NCBI RefSeq assembly: GCF_963678635.1
Contig: NC_087068.1
Location: 28,398,318-28,462,317 of the forward strand
Direction of reading: 5' to 3'
Source of the DNA: Symsagittifera roscoffensis
Taxonomy: Eukaryota; Xenacoelomorpha; Acoela; Convolutidae
Length of the DNA: 64,000 bases
Part shown: positions 10,444 to 22,345 of the stretch, in pieces
Position numbering within the stretch: position 1 is the stretch's first letter
Layout: each line of letters opens with the position of its first letter
The notes under the pieces: generated by a model
Told to the model about the DNA's origin: nothing
Database searches by the model: none
The model's input: the letters and a program-made list of their open reading frames with translations, nothing else
Program-made: the position numbers and the translations under genes

Positions 10444-11940
10444 AAATCATCGGAATTGGTGATAGATCATAATAAAGCCATTTCAGTCGTAATCCGGACA
10501 ACATTAAAACTTTCGGAACCACTTTGGCAATCAAAAACTTCAAAAACTCGAAAAAATTCTGTAAAAAAACTAGAACATTTCTTAAAATTTTTTACAATAT
10601 TTTTCTACAGAAACAGTCTTCCAATCGGTTTATTTGTATGACTGTCGAGTATACCTAATTTTTCTTTTTTTTTCGATCAGGTTTTACTATGATGCCACAC
10701 AAAAAAAAACGAGTTTAATTTGAAAAAAAAACTTTTTAAGACTATGGTCAAAACATGCTGTGCTGTTTGCACAGTAAACGGCAATCCTGGTTGAGTAATT
10801 AATTAAATTCAATCGAGCTTGTCTTTTAACTTCTCAAAATGCTTGTTTTATATCGCAATTCAATAAAAAAGAGGAGGAACTCTGACATTACCTATTGATT
10901 TACATAACTAAGTTTTTTGAACTAGCAGCACTGCAGTTTTTTGTGATTGATGTTCAGATGATTGGAAAGGTTATGGATTGTATACGCTTCGGGAATATTT
11001 ACACCTGACACCATCTTTGATGATTGATGAAATATTTATATAAAAATCTTTCGTTCCAATAGCTTTCAAACTATAACAACTTCAGAGTCACCAGTACGGT
11101 CAGATTGCTGCTCTTATTTTGTTCATTTATCTCTCACTAATTATATAGCAATTTGAGCCCGGTATCTTAACTCTTAAACAAGGTTGCAAATTTAAATTTT
11201 CATACTCTTCAAGTCGACCGAATGAGTAGTTTAACTACTGTTGCGAATAGTTTTCTGAGTGGTGCAAAAAAAAACAATCGACTGATGCACAAGGAGCGAG
11301 AGGCATTTTTATATTATTATTTGGATTAACTTGTGGTGAATCTTGATTGAATGTCACCTAAGCGATGTTGAACAGTGCGTTAAGCAAAGTACTGAGAATA
11401 AAGTCTACCGGTTTTAGAAATAATTGGGCTTAAGTGCGAATGGGAGAGAATGTACAGTCAAAAATGACATCGTGTTTAGGCAGAAACTGCTATATTGAAG
11501 TTCAACAATTATCTCAAATCCAGTGAAAATTTTGGAAACATGAAGGTTTTATTTAAAGGTGAAAAAAGTAATTGAATCAATCAAAATGTAGGTGTTTATT
11601 CCTAACCATCTAATGAAATTGAACTGTAATGAAACCTAGAAATCATTGAAAATTTTGAAAGGAAAAAATCTGCTCCAAAAAACCTGAAGGTCACCGCAGC
11701 GCTATAAATCTTTTAACTGTTTTTATGTACCTAAAGAGATGTATCCCTGGTGTTGTGACTTTCTGTTTGTTTTCTTCTGATTTAGCAAGTCGTATATTAA
11801 CTTGACTAATGCTAGCAATCTTCATCGAGTGAGCGAGTTCAGTGTTTTTGCATATTAGTTAGAAATAACAATCATTGTAATTGAACTCTATTCTTTACTT
11901 TCTTTTTCAGTTTAAGCTTAGTTGAGTTAAAACATCATCA
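10444..11940. other. Anonymous AT-rich DNA, no gene seen
   Basis: No supported gene. The last part (from about 11750) may hold the eroded left end of the gypsy element, because tgttgtgact resembles the start of the 3' LTR-like sequence at 35391. Confidence 0.5.
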
Positions 11941-12479
11941 TATTTCAATAGATCACAGTAATCTGTAAACAAATCTGGCATGAGAGGAGTACCACCATTC
12001 TGGCAAATAACGCGATCAGAAGACTAGGAAGACTGGATGGATATGTCCCCAAGCGGCTTTATTAGTCAAAGAGAACATCGATGTAAAAAGTCTACTGAAT
12101 TTTTTGGATTTTCTCAAACCTGAAATCTTACAATTAGAAGAGAAACAACAAAAATGAATCAACGACGGCCAAAGCCAAACGGATAGCAGGAAACATTGAA
12201 GACCAGAGAAAGTTTGACAGATCAGATAGCATCAGATTCAAACTAGAAGCCAAGACATTTAACGGAATGCGCATGAGTAAGCGGACAAGAAAATTTGCTG
12301 AAAATTTGTCACTGAGAAGTGAGGGAAGCACTTTATCTCCTAAAATTTCCATAAGTCAATTCCGCTCGGACAAACTTCGTTGATTTTTAGATTTTCTAAA
12401 TCAAGCTTCTATCGAAAAACAAAACGTAACAATCGAACACGACATGCTAGTTAATAGACGCCATTGAGATAGAAGAGAT

Positions 12480-12900
12480 TGGAACAGTTCTGGGCGCGCT
12501 AACTGAGATGGCTAAGAGTTGTGATATTTCAAACGGAGATGACGAACCGATTCTCGACATCTCTATCAACCATATAAAAAACTCGAAGTCCAACGTAAAT
12601 TAATATCAGACCACAAGAAACTTTACCACCACAGAAAACTCTGAATGTTAAATAAAACAACGAGAAAGGATCCCAAATCATTCGAAATCGACAAACTGTT
12701 TAAGAAACTTTCATATTGTGCAAAATCATTTTTTAAACAACTACCGGAATTTGAACCAACACTCGCTGTAGATAGAAAAAACTCATGTATGTGATAGGGA
12801 TGAAAAATTGTGGAGGGCCACTTTGCTGTATGCCGCCCTGCAAACGACGTTATTTGTACATCTTGCAATTTCAAAGGACATACTACAAACATTGTAAAAC
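12480..12900 (+). pseudogene. gag remnant with CCHC-like zinc knuckle
   Basis: Around 12478-12570 the frame reads LEQFWARLTEMAKSCDIS, matching SLEQFWGAVSETAKKCNIS in the second element. At 12855-12896 a knuckle-like C-T-S-C-(4)-H-(4)-V is seen, with the last Cys replaced by Val. Gag packages the element RNA in particles. Stops and shifts make it non-functional. Confidence 0.6.
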
Positions 12901-13991
12901 CAGACGGAAAACCGTATTTTTGTAAATAATCAATAATCACGGAATTATAAATACGAAATATGTATATCCGTCGGAACAGGCTATTTTATATAATTATGTA
13001 CATAATCAATGCTTTGGGGTAATTAATGCATAGTCAGAATGAAGAAAAAGCGACAACGACTACTATTCTGTACTCAGCGTGACAACAATTTGCACGACGA
13101 AGGTAAAGGGCTGAACTAACTACTTAATATCGGTTTAGGAAAAAAATTTCCTCCAATTATACATCCAAGTCAATTCAGCTGCCTAAAAAGAAATGTGACT
13201 CACGAATTCACTAAGAAATGTGACTCACTAAGGGACCCTTAGCTAAAAATCAACTCATTCGATCAAGCGACGAAGAATCCCGTACGTGGATTTACGGACG
13301 ACCCGATAAATATAGTAGGTCAAATCATAGTACCAATCAGATCCAACGGATGGTCTCACAAAAAATCAGCATTCCTTATGTCTGACGGTTATGAAATACA
13401 TATTCTCGAGAACAACAAGGTACCCCAACAAGTCGCACAGATACTTTGAAACTTCTTCCTCACTTCAAGAACACCAATGAAATTGAGTCAGTTGTAAAAA
13501 TTTGTATACACTTTTCCGCATAATTTGAAAAAAAAAGAAATTTATTTGAATGTTACACATTTTCATGACCCGTAATAACTGATTCAATTAAAAGGAAGAA
13601 GAGACCCTAATACTTACTCCCTGTGATAAACTATGAATTTGATAAACTAAAAACCGATAGACATATCAAAAATTTTTAAAGTTGTGACAAAGATAGATTT
13701 ATCAGTCGAATTGGGATCACTTGCAAAAAACACAACTCAAAAAAACTTGCGTTAGACACAAAGGTTTTTAATAACAAAATTCCTGAAAACAAAGACCACA
13801 TGCCAGGCATTCATGATTCATTAGATGACGCGGCATCACAGTTTTCCAAATACAGTCCGCCGGAGAAGTTTTGTTCAGAAGTTTACTCCTCAAAAACGAT
13901 TACAATCAATTGAAATTTGACAATTTTTTGAGCAAACACTGCAACTTTACTGTAGGAGGAAGCATAAACAAACATAGAAATTACTAAATGG

Positions 13992-14244
13992 TTTTTACGG
14001 AATAGGCAATATGCCCATGAATTTTCAATGAGTAATGGACTCAACCATTGGAAATATGTTTTTTAACAACGGTTATCTAGACGATATCTTGATCTCTTCC
14101 GAAGGAAGCTTCCAAGAACATAGAACAAGGGTCGAAAAAATTTTATCTACCCTGGATAAAAACAATTTTGCCGTTATATTGCTTGAATGCAAATTTTGTT
14201 TGGAAAAGCATTTGCGTGGCTTGATTTCTAAAATTCGAAATTAG
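13992..14244 (+). pseudogene. Reverse transcriptase fragment (YLDD box)
   Basis: The frame reads FYGIGNMPMNFQ, a TGA, then MDSTIGNMFFNNGYLDDILI and on into a SFQEH motif. YLDD is the catalytic box of gypsy reverse transcriptases, and the preceding FxG...MP..FQ motif fits domain 4. Upstream RT blocks (about 13600-13990) are too shifted to read with confidence. Confidence 0.75.
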
Positions 14245-14614
14245 GAGAAACCGCGTTAGAAGATAGAATCCTTGGAACTTGAAAGAATTACACTCATTTT
14301 TCGGTTCGGTTAATCAATTCATGAAAATCATTCGAAATCTTGCAGTTATGGGAAGTCCCTTATGACCGTTACTAAACAAGATGTCAATCTTGAATTGAAA
14401 GCACGACCGCACAGTCGAGTTCAAGAGAACAAATGCTGAAATTTCAAACTCCACACAAAATAAACAGTTTGACATGAAATTATGTACAAGAGTGAAATCA
14501 GATGACTACCATAACGGTCTCGGCGCTACGCTGAACTAACTCTATAGAAACGACTGGAGATCAGTTTCTTTTGCCAGTCGACTTTTAAATCCTCACGAAG
14601 CGAAAAATTCAGCA

Positions 14615-14803
14615 AACGAATTCGAGCTACTGGGCGCTTTTTGGACCATAGAACAGTACAAAAACCACTTGTACTGGTCGGAATTTGAAGTATGAACTGA
14701 TCACAAAGCACTACTATTCGCTATGACCTGTAATCATGGAAATGAAAATCATCACAGCTGCTTGACAAAATGGGTTGACAGACTTTCACACTTTAAGTTT
14801 TTG
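14615..14803 (+). pseudogene. RNase H fragment of gypsy pol
   Basis: Reads NEFELLGAFWTIEQYKNHLY, then a TGA at 14693-14695, then TDHKALLFAM and LTKWVDRLSHFKF. The E-ELLG, TDHKAL and WvdrL words are hallmarks of the gypsy RNase H domain, which removes the RNA strand during reverse transcription. The stop inactivates it. Confidence 0.75.
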
Positions 14804-15583
14804 GTAAAAACTTAGCTGGCAAGTATAAAGTTTTTACCGACAATAATTCAAGAAATTCAATTGAAAAATCCCTACCACTCTCAGCATACGACAAACAATT
14901 CATGGTGGCAACAATTTCAAAAAATTTTCATTTATAAATTCATCGGATATTTCATCGAAAATTAGGTTTCATACTAACTCAAACCTGCTCAAATTTTGGA
15001 AAAATTTCAATGATAAGGTATTACGTGATAAGGTAACTGCATCTATTCTGAATTTCATTAGTTCCAGTATGTTTTCTTGGGATTTTTTACCACGGCCGGT
15101 CTGCAATTTTTAACCCTTGTTGTTCTCTCTGTGTTTATTCGAAAACTACCTCATCAAAAATTATCATCTGAAATTTTACATTTTTTATACTTTTTATCTG
15201 TATATTTGAAACAACAGTAAAAATTTCTATGGAGTCCGATTTTGTAAATAATGCAAATGTATAAAGCAGACTTGTAATTACTCCCTTCTCAGCCAGTATT
15301 AATGAGATTTTTGCTGCAGAAACAGTGTCATCTGATCAATCTTCACTAACAAAAAAAAATACTTCGGTTCTCTCAAAATGCCTATAGACTATTAGAATTG
15401 AACAATTTGTTCAACAATATATGAATTCATTATTCACTTAACCAGACAACATTATAAAACCCTTGGTTAAAGCTATAGAGGAGAAAATGGAGTTGCTCAC
15501 CACTATAATTGGTCGCTGTTTTCAGCAGTTGTAAGAGGACCTTCACATTACAATCGGTTCGTTATGAATGGCTAACAAATTTT

Positions 15584-16290
15584 GTTTACCCTACGTACTC
15601 AGAAGAAAAGTCAAGACAATACTACACGAAACTCATTCAGGCCAATCTGGGATAAAATTTCTCACGGATGTATATGAAGAAACTGATTTAGATTTTTGAG
15701 GTCCTTTAGATTCAGAATGGAGCCCTTGTAAAAATATCCTTCATTGTATAGATAGATCCTCAGAGTTTCCGTCGGCGAAAATTACTTCAAGTACTTCTGC
15801 CAAAACAGTTATCAACTTTTTGACCGATTATGTTCTTCTACATGGAAATCAAAATACGATTAGTGTTGATTACGCTTCTTGTTTTACCGGGATTTTTTTA
15901 AAATTGTTTTGTGATTCAAAGATTACCAATAACATTTTTGTACAGTAGATGACCACCGTTAGAATGAGTTAGTAACAAAACTTGTACACACTGTGAAAAT
16001 CTGTCAAATCAAAACTACAAACGATTTCTAACAAAACACTCACACTAAAACCTAATCAGTCGTATTTATACTGAATTTTTGGACAACGGAAAATCATTAT
16101 TGTCAAAATATAGGGCATACAACTGGGCAGCAGACGACATAGTGAAGGACGGATACTTAGACACTTCTTTGGATAGGAAAAACAGACAACCGAACTAAAA
16201 AGGAAGCAACTCCAAGCCATGTCCATCGTTCCCCCAAAAAGGGCCTGCGGGAATATACAACAAGAAGACAATTGGACTAGCTTTTTCGAA
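15584..16290 (+). pseudogene. Integrase fragment of gypsy pol; catalytic Glu replaced
   Basis: LPYVLRRKVKTILHETHSGQ (entry to the core), then LDF-stop-GPLDSEW, CIDRSSEFPSAKITSSTSA and TDYVLLHGNQNTISVDYASC. The Asp of LDF and of VDY are the first two acids of the DDE triad. The third should fall in N-x-L-V-E-K-L; here it reads NELVTKLVHT, so Glu is Thr. Two stops interrupt the stretch just before that motif. A C-terminal WAADDIVKDGYLDT-like block follows near 16108-16165. Confidence 0.75.
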
Positions 16291-16905
16291 CCCTTTAAAG
16301 AAAGTAGGGTCTAAGAAAAGATAAATGGCTCCGAGAACACAACAAGAGGTATTAAATCTTCCAGCAGACACTCTTACAAAGCCAGAACAATTACGAGAAA
16401 ACCAAAAAAAATCCTCAAAGCCGAAACCGTAGAAGACAAGTTTCCAACCAGAAAGAATTACAAGAAAGAATTTCTCACCAGGATCTTTAGCTGAAGACGA
16501 ATCACTTTTTTACCGTTTGACACTTCGGACCTTAGTGGTTAAGAATGGAACAAAATGTAATGGTGAAAGGTTGTTTGTAGATGTTGTAGGTGAACAAGGG
16601 TTGGGGAGTGCAGAGAACTCTTTTAAACTCAGCAAGGACACAATTAATGACCTCATCTTGGAAAATGAAAGGAATTGCCACCTTCTCCCCCATTCTCGGG
16701 CGTTCCGACGGAGGTAATTCCTGAGTTACGGACCTATACTGAGGAGGAACTACAGTAGTTACTTATACCTTTGTCGTCTTCAGTGGTGGAAGACAGTGAG
16801 GATCCAGACATCGATTCGAATCTGAAAAGACTATGCAACCAGTATTTAAAAAACTTCATACCTGAATCCCAAAGCTAAAACTTCATTTGTTTTGAATACT
16901 CATTT

Positions 16906-17610
16906 AGATCGATAAGTCTTGTAAGTGTTAATCTTTACCTGGTCATCAATATTACTCTTGACCATAGAAACCATGTTAGTCTAAGCATTACGTTTTTAGT
17001 CGCTTTTTTTCTCGTAAAATCCTCCATGTAAATCCGTCTGATTTATGCTTAAACCTCATTTAGCATAACACACCATGTCTGTTATTTGACGCGAATAACC
17101 GTTTAACAATACATCGGATTGGTCATTCTGTTGATCGGTCGGCCTTAGAAAAACTTCAGAAAATTTAGGTTCCCTCCTTTCTAAACCGTAGTCCTTTTTT
17201 ATAATTAGTCTTTTTCATCAACCAGGCACAAATCAATGTTAAAAATTTTTCCTCTTTTTGTACAGTTTTCCATAACATGCTATTTAGACTAACAAAATGC
17301 AGATCATGATAATTCGAAAACCATTTGACGGTTGGCTAATTTTAATAACAGAGCCACGTCATAATTTGTTCCATGACATGCTTCCGTTAGATTCTCTTCT
17401 TTCATTCTAATATTGTCTTCATAACTCGACTGGTTTTCCGGACTAAAAATAAACATTTCTTCATGAAAAAAAATAGTATCATAACAGCCTTTTTTTAATA
17501 TACGTTGCAATTTTTGTCGGTAGTTATGATTCGTACAACATGATATGCTTTTTTACCTCCATTTAGCTCCATTTCAGTTAGAATCCATTACATCTAATTC
17601 TCATAGTGTA
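16906..17610. other. Anonymous DNA between gypsy element 1 and a short repeat
   Basis: One open frame of 68 codons on the minus strand (17510-17304) has a fairly normal residue mix but no start context or splice partner, so no gene is called. Confidence 0.5.
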
Positions 17611-17860
17611 TCCAGTGGCGTGCGCAGAAATTTTTCTAGGGGTGGGGGTGGTTTTTCGATAAAAAAAGAAAATTATGTGAACCACTTTTTTTAGGTCGAC
17701 CATTTTTTTTCGAGCTCTCCAAATATACTAAAAAGACCCTATTTTGTCCAGGCATACTTTAAAAAAAAACAAGCTAAAATGACGTTTTAAACAGTTACGA
17801 ATTTTTTTTTTAAATGGCAACCAGAAATGAACAAAAGAGCTGTCCCCTCCCCCCCTCCCC
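17611..17860 (+). repeat. Fragment starting CAGTGGCGTGCGCAG (DNA-transposon-like end)
   Basis: cagtggcgtgcgcagaaat followed by a G-rich stretch looks like the terminal inverted repeat of several animal DNA-transposon families that begin CAGTGGCGT. No matching inverted end was found downstream; a C-rich tract at 17843-17857 may be the remains. Class not determined. Confidence 0.3.
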
Positions 17861-17959
17861 TCTCGGCAAGCTACTGAGTGCACCATTGGTCGTTCTAAAA
17901 ATTTCCATTCGGTCAAATTCTGATTTGCACGGCTGCGATCATTCATCTTCGGCTTAAGC

Positions 17960-18174
17960 ACTGACAGCTCGGTGTGTGGCTGATCATTTTTGTGTTTATT
18001 TTTATGAGAATTACATCAGCTTGGGTTTAGCATAGTGTGTGGGTTATAAAAAGAAGACAAAAATTGAAACAATTTCGCACTATTATTTCACCAATTTTTT
18101 GAAGCTAAAATTTTCTCTTCATCTTTAAGGGGAAATCGGATTGCTCCTTGCTCTGACATACGAGCAGTCTTGTT
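17960..18174 (+). repeat. HINE-like repeat, diverged 3' part
   Basis: Ends in the family tail (gacatacgagcagtcttgtt) at 18174 and carries a gtgtgtggg box near 18037, as in the full copies (gcgtgtgggg). The 5' part is not recognisable. Confidence 0.5.
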
Positions 18175-18593
18175 TTTAATCAGTCGAATTTCGGCTGGTA
18201 AACAAAACGTTTTTGCCAAAAAAATTGCTATCTGAAAAATATTGTAGTCGCCTGAGCTCAAAATTTTGAAAAATTTTCGATAGTGTTTTTGTGTGGGAAA
18301 ACCGTTACTTTAAAAAAATCTGAAATAATTAAAGCGCGATATGCTGTTTTCTTACGTCAGCGACTATTTAAATTTTTTCAAGTTGAATTGAGGCCAGCTT
18401 TTCAAACTTGAGAATACATTAAGAGACGCTAAGTGCATCTCTTTGCATTTCACCTAGCGTGTGGAGGATAAAGAAAGACAAAATAGACAAGAGCCGTTTT
18501 TTGATAACTTAATTCAGTTTTTAAGGAGTTTTTTTCAGATTTAAGGGGCAGAGTGAACATTGAGGGGTTTTGTCCAGGTATACGAGCAGTCTT
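18175..18593 (+). repeat. HINE-like repeat, diverged subfamily copy
   Basis: It follows the previous tail directly. It keeps the order cagtcgaatttcg, cctgagctcaaa, aattaaagcgcgatat, gcgtgtggagg and a tail tatacgagcagtcttgtt, but the sequence between is poorly conserved and the 3' hairpin is absent. An older or separate subfamily. Confidence 0.55.
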
Positions 18594-18597
18594 GTTC

Positions 18598-18790
18598 TAT
18601 CTCTTGTTTTTTTCCGACCTTCAATGAAACCGTTTTAGATGGTTGTTTTTTAGGTTTCCCAAAAATATGATTGTCTTGAGCTCAAAATTAAATGAAGATT
18701 TCACCTGCGACCATTTTTATTCAGGTATGGAGCTCAAAAAGGCAACTTTAGTCAGTTAGGTATACTTTAATTACAATACTTTGTCGATGT
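18598..18790 (+). repeat. HINE-like repeat, 5' fragment
   Basis: Contains ttccgaccttcaatgaaa, cttgagctcaaaat and atttcacctgcgaccatttt, which match the 5' half of the family in order. It is cut where the next full copy begins at 18798. Confidence 0.5.
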
Positions 18791-18797
18791 TCGTCTT

Positions 18798-19338
18798 ATT
18801 GTTCCGACTTTCGATACGAATGTAACGGAATATTTGTGCTCGGGGTGGGTTTTTTTTTCTTCAGACAAATTTCGACTTTTTATTTAGCCTTTTTTGACGG
18901 AATTTTTTTAATCATTCGAAAGCCATTATTGTCCTGAGCTTAAATTTGAAAAGATATTTTACCTGTGATCATTTTGCGTAAAGTTATGAGGGTTTAAAGA
19001 TTGCCATTTTGGCCATTTTGACCAATTTGGGACAATTAACGCGCGATATAATTCGCGCTATTAACGCGTGAGCGGAGATTTAATCCGTCTTTTAAATCGT
19101 TCCAAATTGGTTGAACAAAGCTTATTTGCCATAATTGATTTGTTGCAAGGAACGAAATCTATCTTTTTGTACTTTATATGGCGTGTGGGGGGATGATTTT
19201 CATAAAAAACTTCAAATTAAAAAAAAAATTTGATTTCATTTTATTTCATTTAGTTTTTTATGTTACTACTGCTGCTCCATAAACCTTAAAAGGCAGTCGG
19301 AGCATTCAGGGCTTCGCCCTGATACGAGCAGTCTTGTT
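18798..19338 (+). repeat. HINE-like short repeat, full-length copy
   Basis: Starts attgttccgac, has the cgatacgaa hairpin (one substitution), the CpG-rich core near 19035-19070, ggcagtcgga, the GGGCTTCGCCC hairpin and the standard tail. Close to the copies at 841 and 19443, so recently active on this scale. Confidence 0.8.
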
Positions 19339-19442
19339 GCTTCTTAGTTTCAGTTTGATACGGCTTTTATTACCCTATAGTTTAATCCCCTACTCCTGCC
19401 GGAAAAGAAGTTGCTCGTACTTTTTGTTTCTAGTTTTCTTTT

Positions 19443-19989
19443 TTGTTCCGTCTTTCGATACGAAAGTAACGGAATATTTGTGCTCGGGTGGGTTTTTTTT
19501 TTTCTTCAGACAAATTTCGACTTTTTAACTAGCCTTTTTTGACGGAATTTTTTTATATCACTCAAAAGATATTGTTGTCCTGAGCTTAAATTTGAAAAGA
19601 TATTTCACCTGTGATCATTTTTCGTAAAGTTATGAGGGTTTAGAAATTGCCATTTTGGCCATTTTGACCAATTTGGGACAATTAACGCGCGATATAATTT
19701 GGGCTATTAACGCGTAAGCGGAGATTTAATCCGTTTTATTAATCGTTCCAAATTGGTTGAACAAAGCTTATTTGCCATAATTGATTTGTTACAAGGAACG
19801 AAATCTCTCTTTTTGTACTTTATATGGCGTGTGGGGAGATGATTTTCATCAAAAATTTCAAAATTTAGAAAAAAAAAATTTCATTTTATTTTATTTCATT
19901 TCAATTTTTTATGTTTTTACTGCTGCTCCATAAACCTTAAAAGGCAGTCGGAACATTCAGGGCTTCGCCCTGATACGAGCAGTCTTGTT
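19443..19989 (+). repeat. HINE-like short repeat, full-length copy
   Basis: Begins ttgttccgtctttcgatac and ends with the hairpin and tail at 19989. All landmarks are present. It is about 105 bases downstream of the previous copy in the same orientation. Confidence 0.8.
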
Positions 19990-20176
19990 TATAGTTAAGC
20001 GTCAAATTATTTCATTCCAAAATTGAATTAATACCAGCAATTTGCTCAATAAAAGACGTGAAATAGCTCATTTTGTACTTTATTTTAAACTTTTTTATCA
20101 TTTCTATCAAACAAATTTCTCATGGGGACAAAAGGGTGATAAGAACACCTGCTCTGATACGAGCAATCTTTTTGTT
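19990..20176 (+). repeat. HINE-like repeat, eroded copy with tail
   Basis: Abuts the preceding tail and ends in gatacgagcaatctttttg, a damaged form of the family tail. The ttttgtactttattt word near 20073 matches the tttttgtactttatatgg region of full copies. Confidence 0.4.
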
Positions 20177-21020
20177 TTTCTATAAAAATGCAGAACATAA
20201 TTTTTCACGAAAGATGGTATAGTGCATGGAATAAAAGGTCTATTTTGAAACTACATATAATATATGTATCAGAATGAAATTTGAATAAAACAAAGTGAAT
20301 AAATGAAACTTTTTTATTAATCCAACTAAATCAATGCGTTTTTCTTTCTCAAATATAAATATAAATAGATATACTGAACTCGAGTTACTCAGTAAAAAAT
20401 CAGGCAGGTTAGGTTCAAAATTCCGAAAAAAAATCGAACAAATATTGAAATTTTATACTATTGTTTTTTAAAATAACAAACACCGTGATCGAAGACATTT
20501 GACTATCTGAGGGCATCGAAAAAGTTTGTTGCTTCGATATTTTCTCGAAATTTTTGTGTAAACTACTACTGGTCTTCGGTTCAATCAGCATTCGGCATAT
20601 TGAGCTTCTCTTTTTGATTGTTTCCGTTTTTATTGAGTCCCAAGAATTCATGCTGAAGCAATTACCCTTGAAGTCTAACGGCAGGTACTAAAAAACAACG
20701 GAAATAATTTTAAAAGTACAAACACTTTTTTGATTTGGATAGATTGTGAATTTTTAAGGCTTTCTTTTACTTTGATCACAGTATGAACCATATTGTAGAA
20801 AAAGTGACCGCATAAAATCAATCGTCACAGAAGAAAGAAAAGATGAAAAGAGGGAAAAAGAAAAAAAAACATTAAAAATTTTCCAGTTCGTTGACTTTTT
20901 CGGTCCGTTTTGAAAAATTCTCAGTTGGGTCTAAAAAGGGCAACGATGGCTGAATCAGAAATATAGTTTATCTACAGAGCAATCGTGATAGATTTTCTGT
21001 TCAAAGAATTGCTTTTCCTA
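20177..21020. other. Anonymous AT-rich DNA, no supported gene
   Basis: A 78-codon minus-strand frame starting at 20651 has a normal residue mix (MNSWDSIKTETIKKRSSICR at its start), but I found no convincing splice partner and do not call it. Confidence 0.45.
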
Positions 21021-21029
21021 CGCGCCCCG

Positions 21030-21046
21030 CTGGGTATAAAAATACC
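21030..21046 (+). promoter_or_regulatory. Candidate TATA box in GC-richer context
   Basis: TATAAAAA at 21035-21042 sits in a short GC-richer stretch (cgccccgctgggtataaaa). Downstream, ATG frames at 21128 (35 codons) and 21676 could be leader exons; the latter (MQKNLAAKTQPQSG) ends at a good donor GGGAAG|gtgaga at 21719. No complete gene could be assembled. Confidence 0.3.
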
Positions 21047-21999
21047 AATTGGGCGTTTTAGCACACCTAAGTGTCTACCGCTGACTTCAAATCAATTTAG
21101 TCTTGGTCTGATTTTAAACCTCTGGAATGTGCCAATATTTTGTTGAGCATAAGTTTGCAAACTTGAAGTGTGCTTTTATCATTTTTAATTATCTATTTTC
21201 TCTCCGGGGTTGTCTAGAAAACAAACATGGGTAAATTCCATACCTATGTTTAAACAAGACGCGTGTTGTCGCCTTATCAAATTTATTCATATTTCACCTC
21301 GCATAAATTTCAGTTTGAGTTGTAAATGTTTCTTATAAATATACCATTGAAAATATTTCATAGGTATATACAAAAGCTCCTCTTGCGTCTCAATATTTAC
21401 AACATGGCTATTATTCAAAATCTGTTTCAGGGTTAAGAAAGATAAAACACCGCCTAATGAGCAAAAACTTTGACGATAAAATTTTTGAGCCCCATATTTG
21501 TTTTAGTATATAACATTTGATTGAATTCCTGTAATCTCTTTTATGTTTGTTTTTCTAGAATTCCTACTGGAAAAGGTTCTAGTTAAACACAAACAGTTCT
21601 TTGACTTTAATAAATGTTTGCAATCCTATTTTACGGCTTTTTAGCAATTTCAATTCAATTATTAATTGAAGAATCATGCAGAAAAACCTGGCGGCAAAGA
21701 CGCAACCGCAATCGGGAAGGTGAGAAGCAATCATATTCGTAGAAAAAAATATTTTATGTGATTTAGTTTGCGCTCTTTTGGCTCATAGCTTAATTGACTT
21801 TGCCCACTTAAGCATGAAAAAGAATGGATCCTATCTGTCTCTTGATGTTCTTTGATTTTATTTTCAAATGATCGGACAAAAAATCAGCCCTGTAAATGTA
21901 CAAAACGGCGAAATTAAATAATGGGTTAAATTTTTTATTGCTAAAATTCATCGAAAGCTACACCTAGTCGAAAGCGACTACTGGTAACTTTAGTAAAAA

Positions 22000-22345
22000 T
22001 GAGACAGTTTGCACCAGCTTCCGAAAAATAAACCAGTTTCAGAAAAATTCGACAAACTGAGGACCAAAAATGAAGCCTATATTTCTAGAAATTGTGCTCA
22101 TACAGCTCCTTTTGCAAAAAATTGAGCTCGTTTAGCCCCTTTTTGAATAGTAGGACTCATCCATCCGCATACCGAGAACTTCGGAACCAAAAATTGAGCT
22201 CAACTTTCTTAAAATTTGGTTTACTTAGCTCCCTTTGGTAAAAATTGGGCACATTAAGCTCGTTTTTCTAAACTTTGTGCTCATTCGGCACCCTCTATGG
22301 AAAAAAAACGAGACCAGAATTGGGACCAATTTCGACCCGGGCCTC
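22000..22345. repeat. Degenerate GAGCTC/GCTCC phrase repeat
   Basis: Phrases of the form aaaattgagctcnttnagctccttttnn recur with a period of about 55-65 bases (near 22085, 22115, 22195, 22235, 22270), strongly diverged. All seem to run in one direction, unlike the foldback elements. No coding. Confidence 0.45.

Larger units (their letters stand above)
11960..16905 (+). mobile_element. Decayed Ty3/gypsy-type LTR retrotransposon 1
   Basis: The remnants are in the usual Ty3/gypsy order: gag with one zinc knuckle, reverse transcriptase, RNase H, integrase, then a short charged tail. Many in-frame stops and frameshifts interrupt every part, so it is inactive. Boundaries are approximate: the left shared word is tctggcatgag...attctggc near 11978-12005 (also at 32258-32285), and the right limit is where similarity in word order to element 2 ends. 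Clear LTRs were not found. Confidence 0.8.

Noticed and set aside
10220-10543. 107-codon minus-strand frame across the gap
   Set aside because: Most of it is N; there is no sequence to support it.
15240-15560. An envelope or extra gene within gypsy element 1
   Set aside because: The stretch lies between RNase H and integrase and reads only as shifted pol remnants.
20415-20651. 78-codon minus-strand frame with normal residue mix
   Set aside because: No acceptor, donor or partner exon could be linked; similar frames arise by chance in AT-rich DNA.
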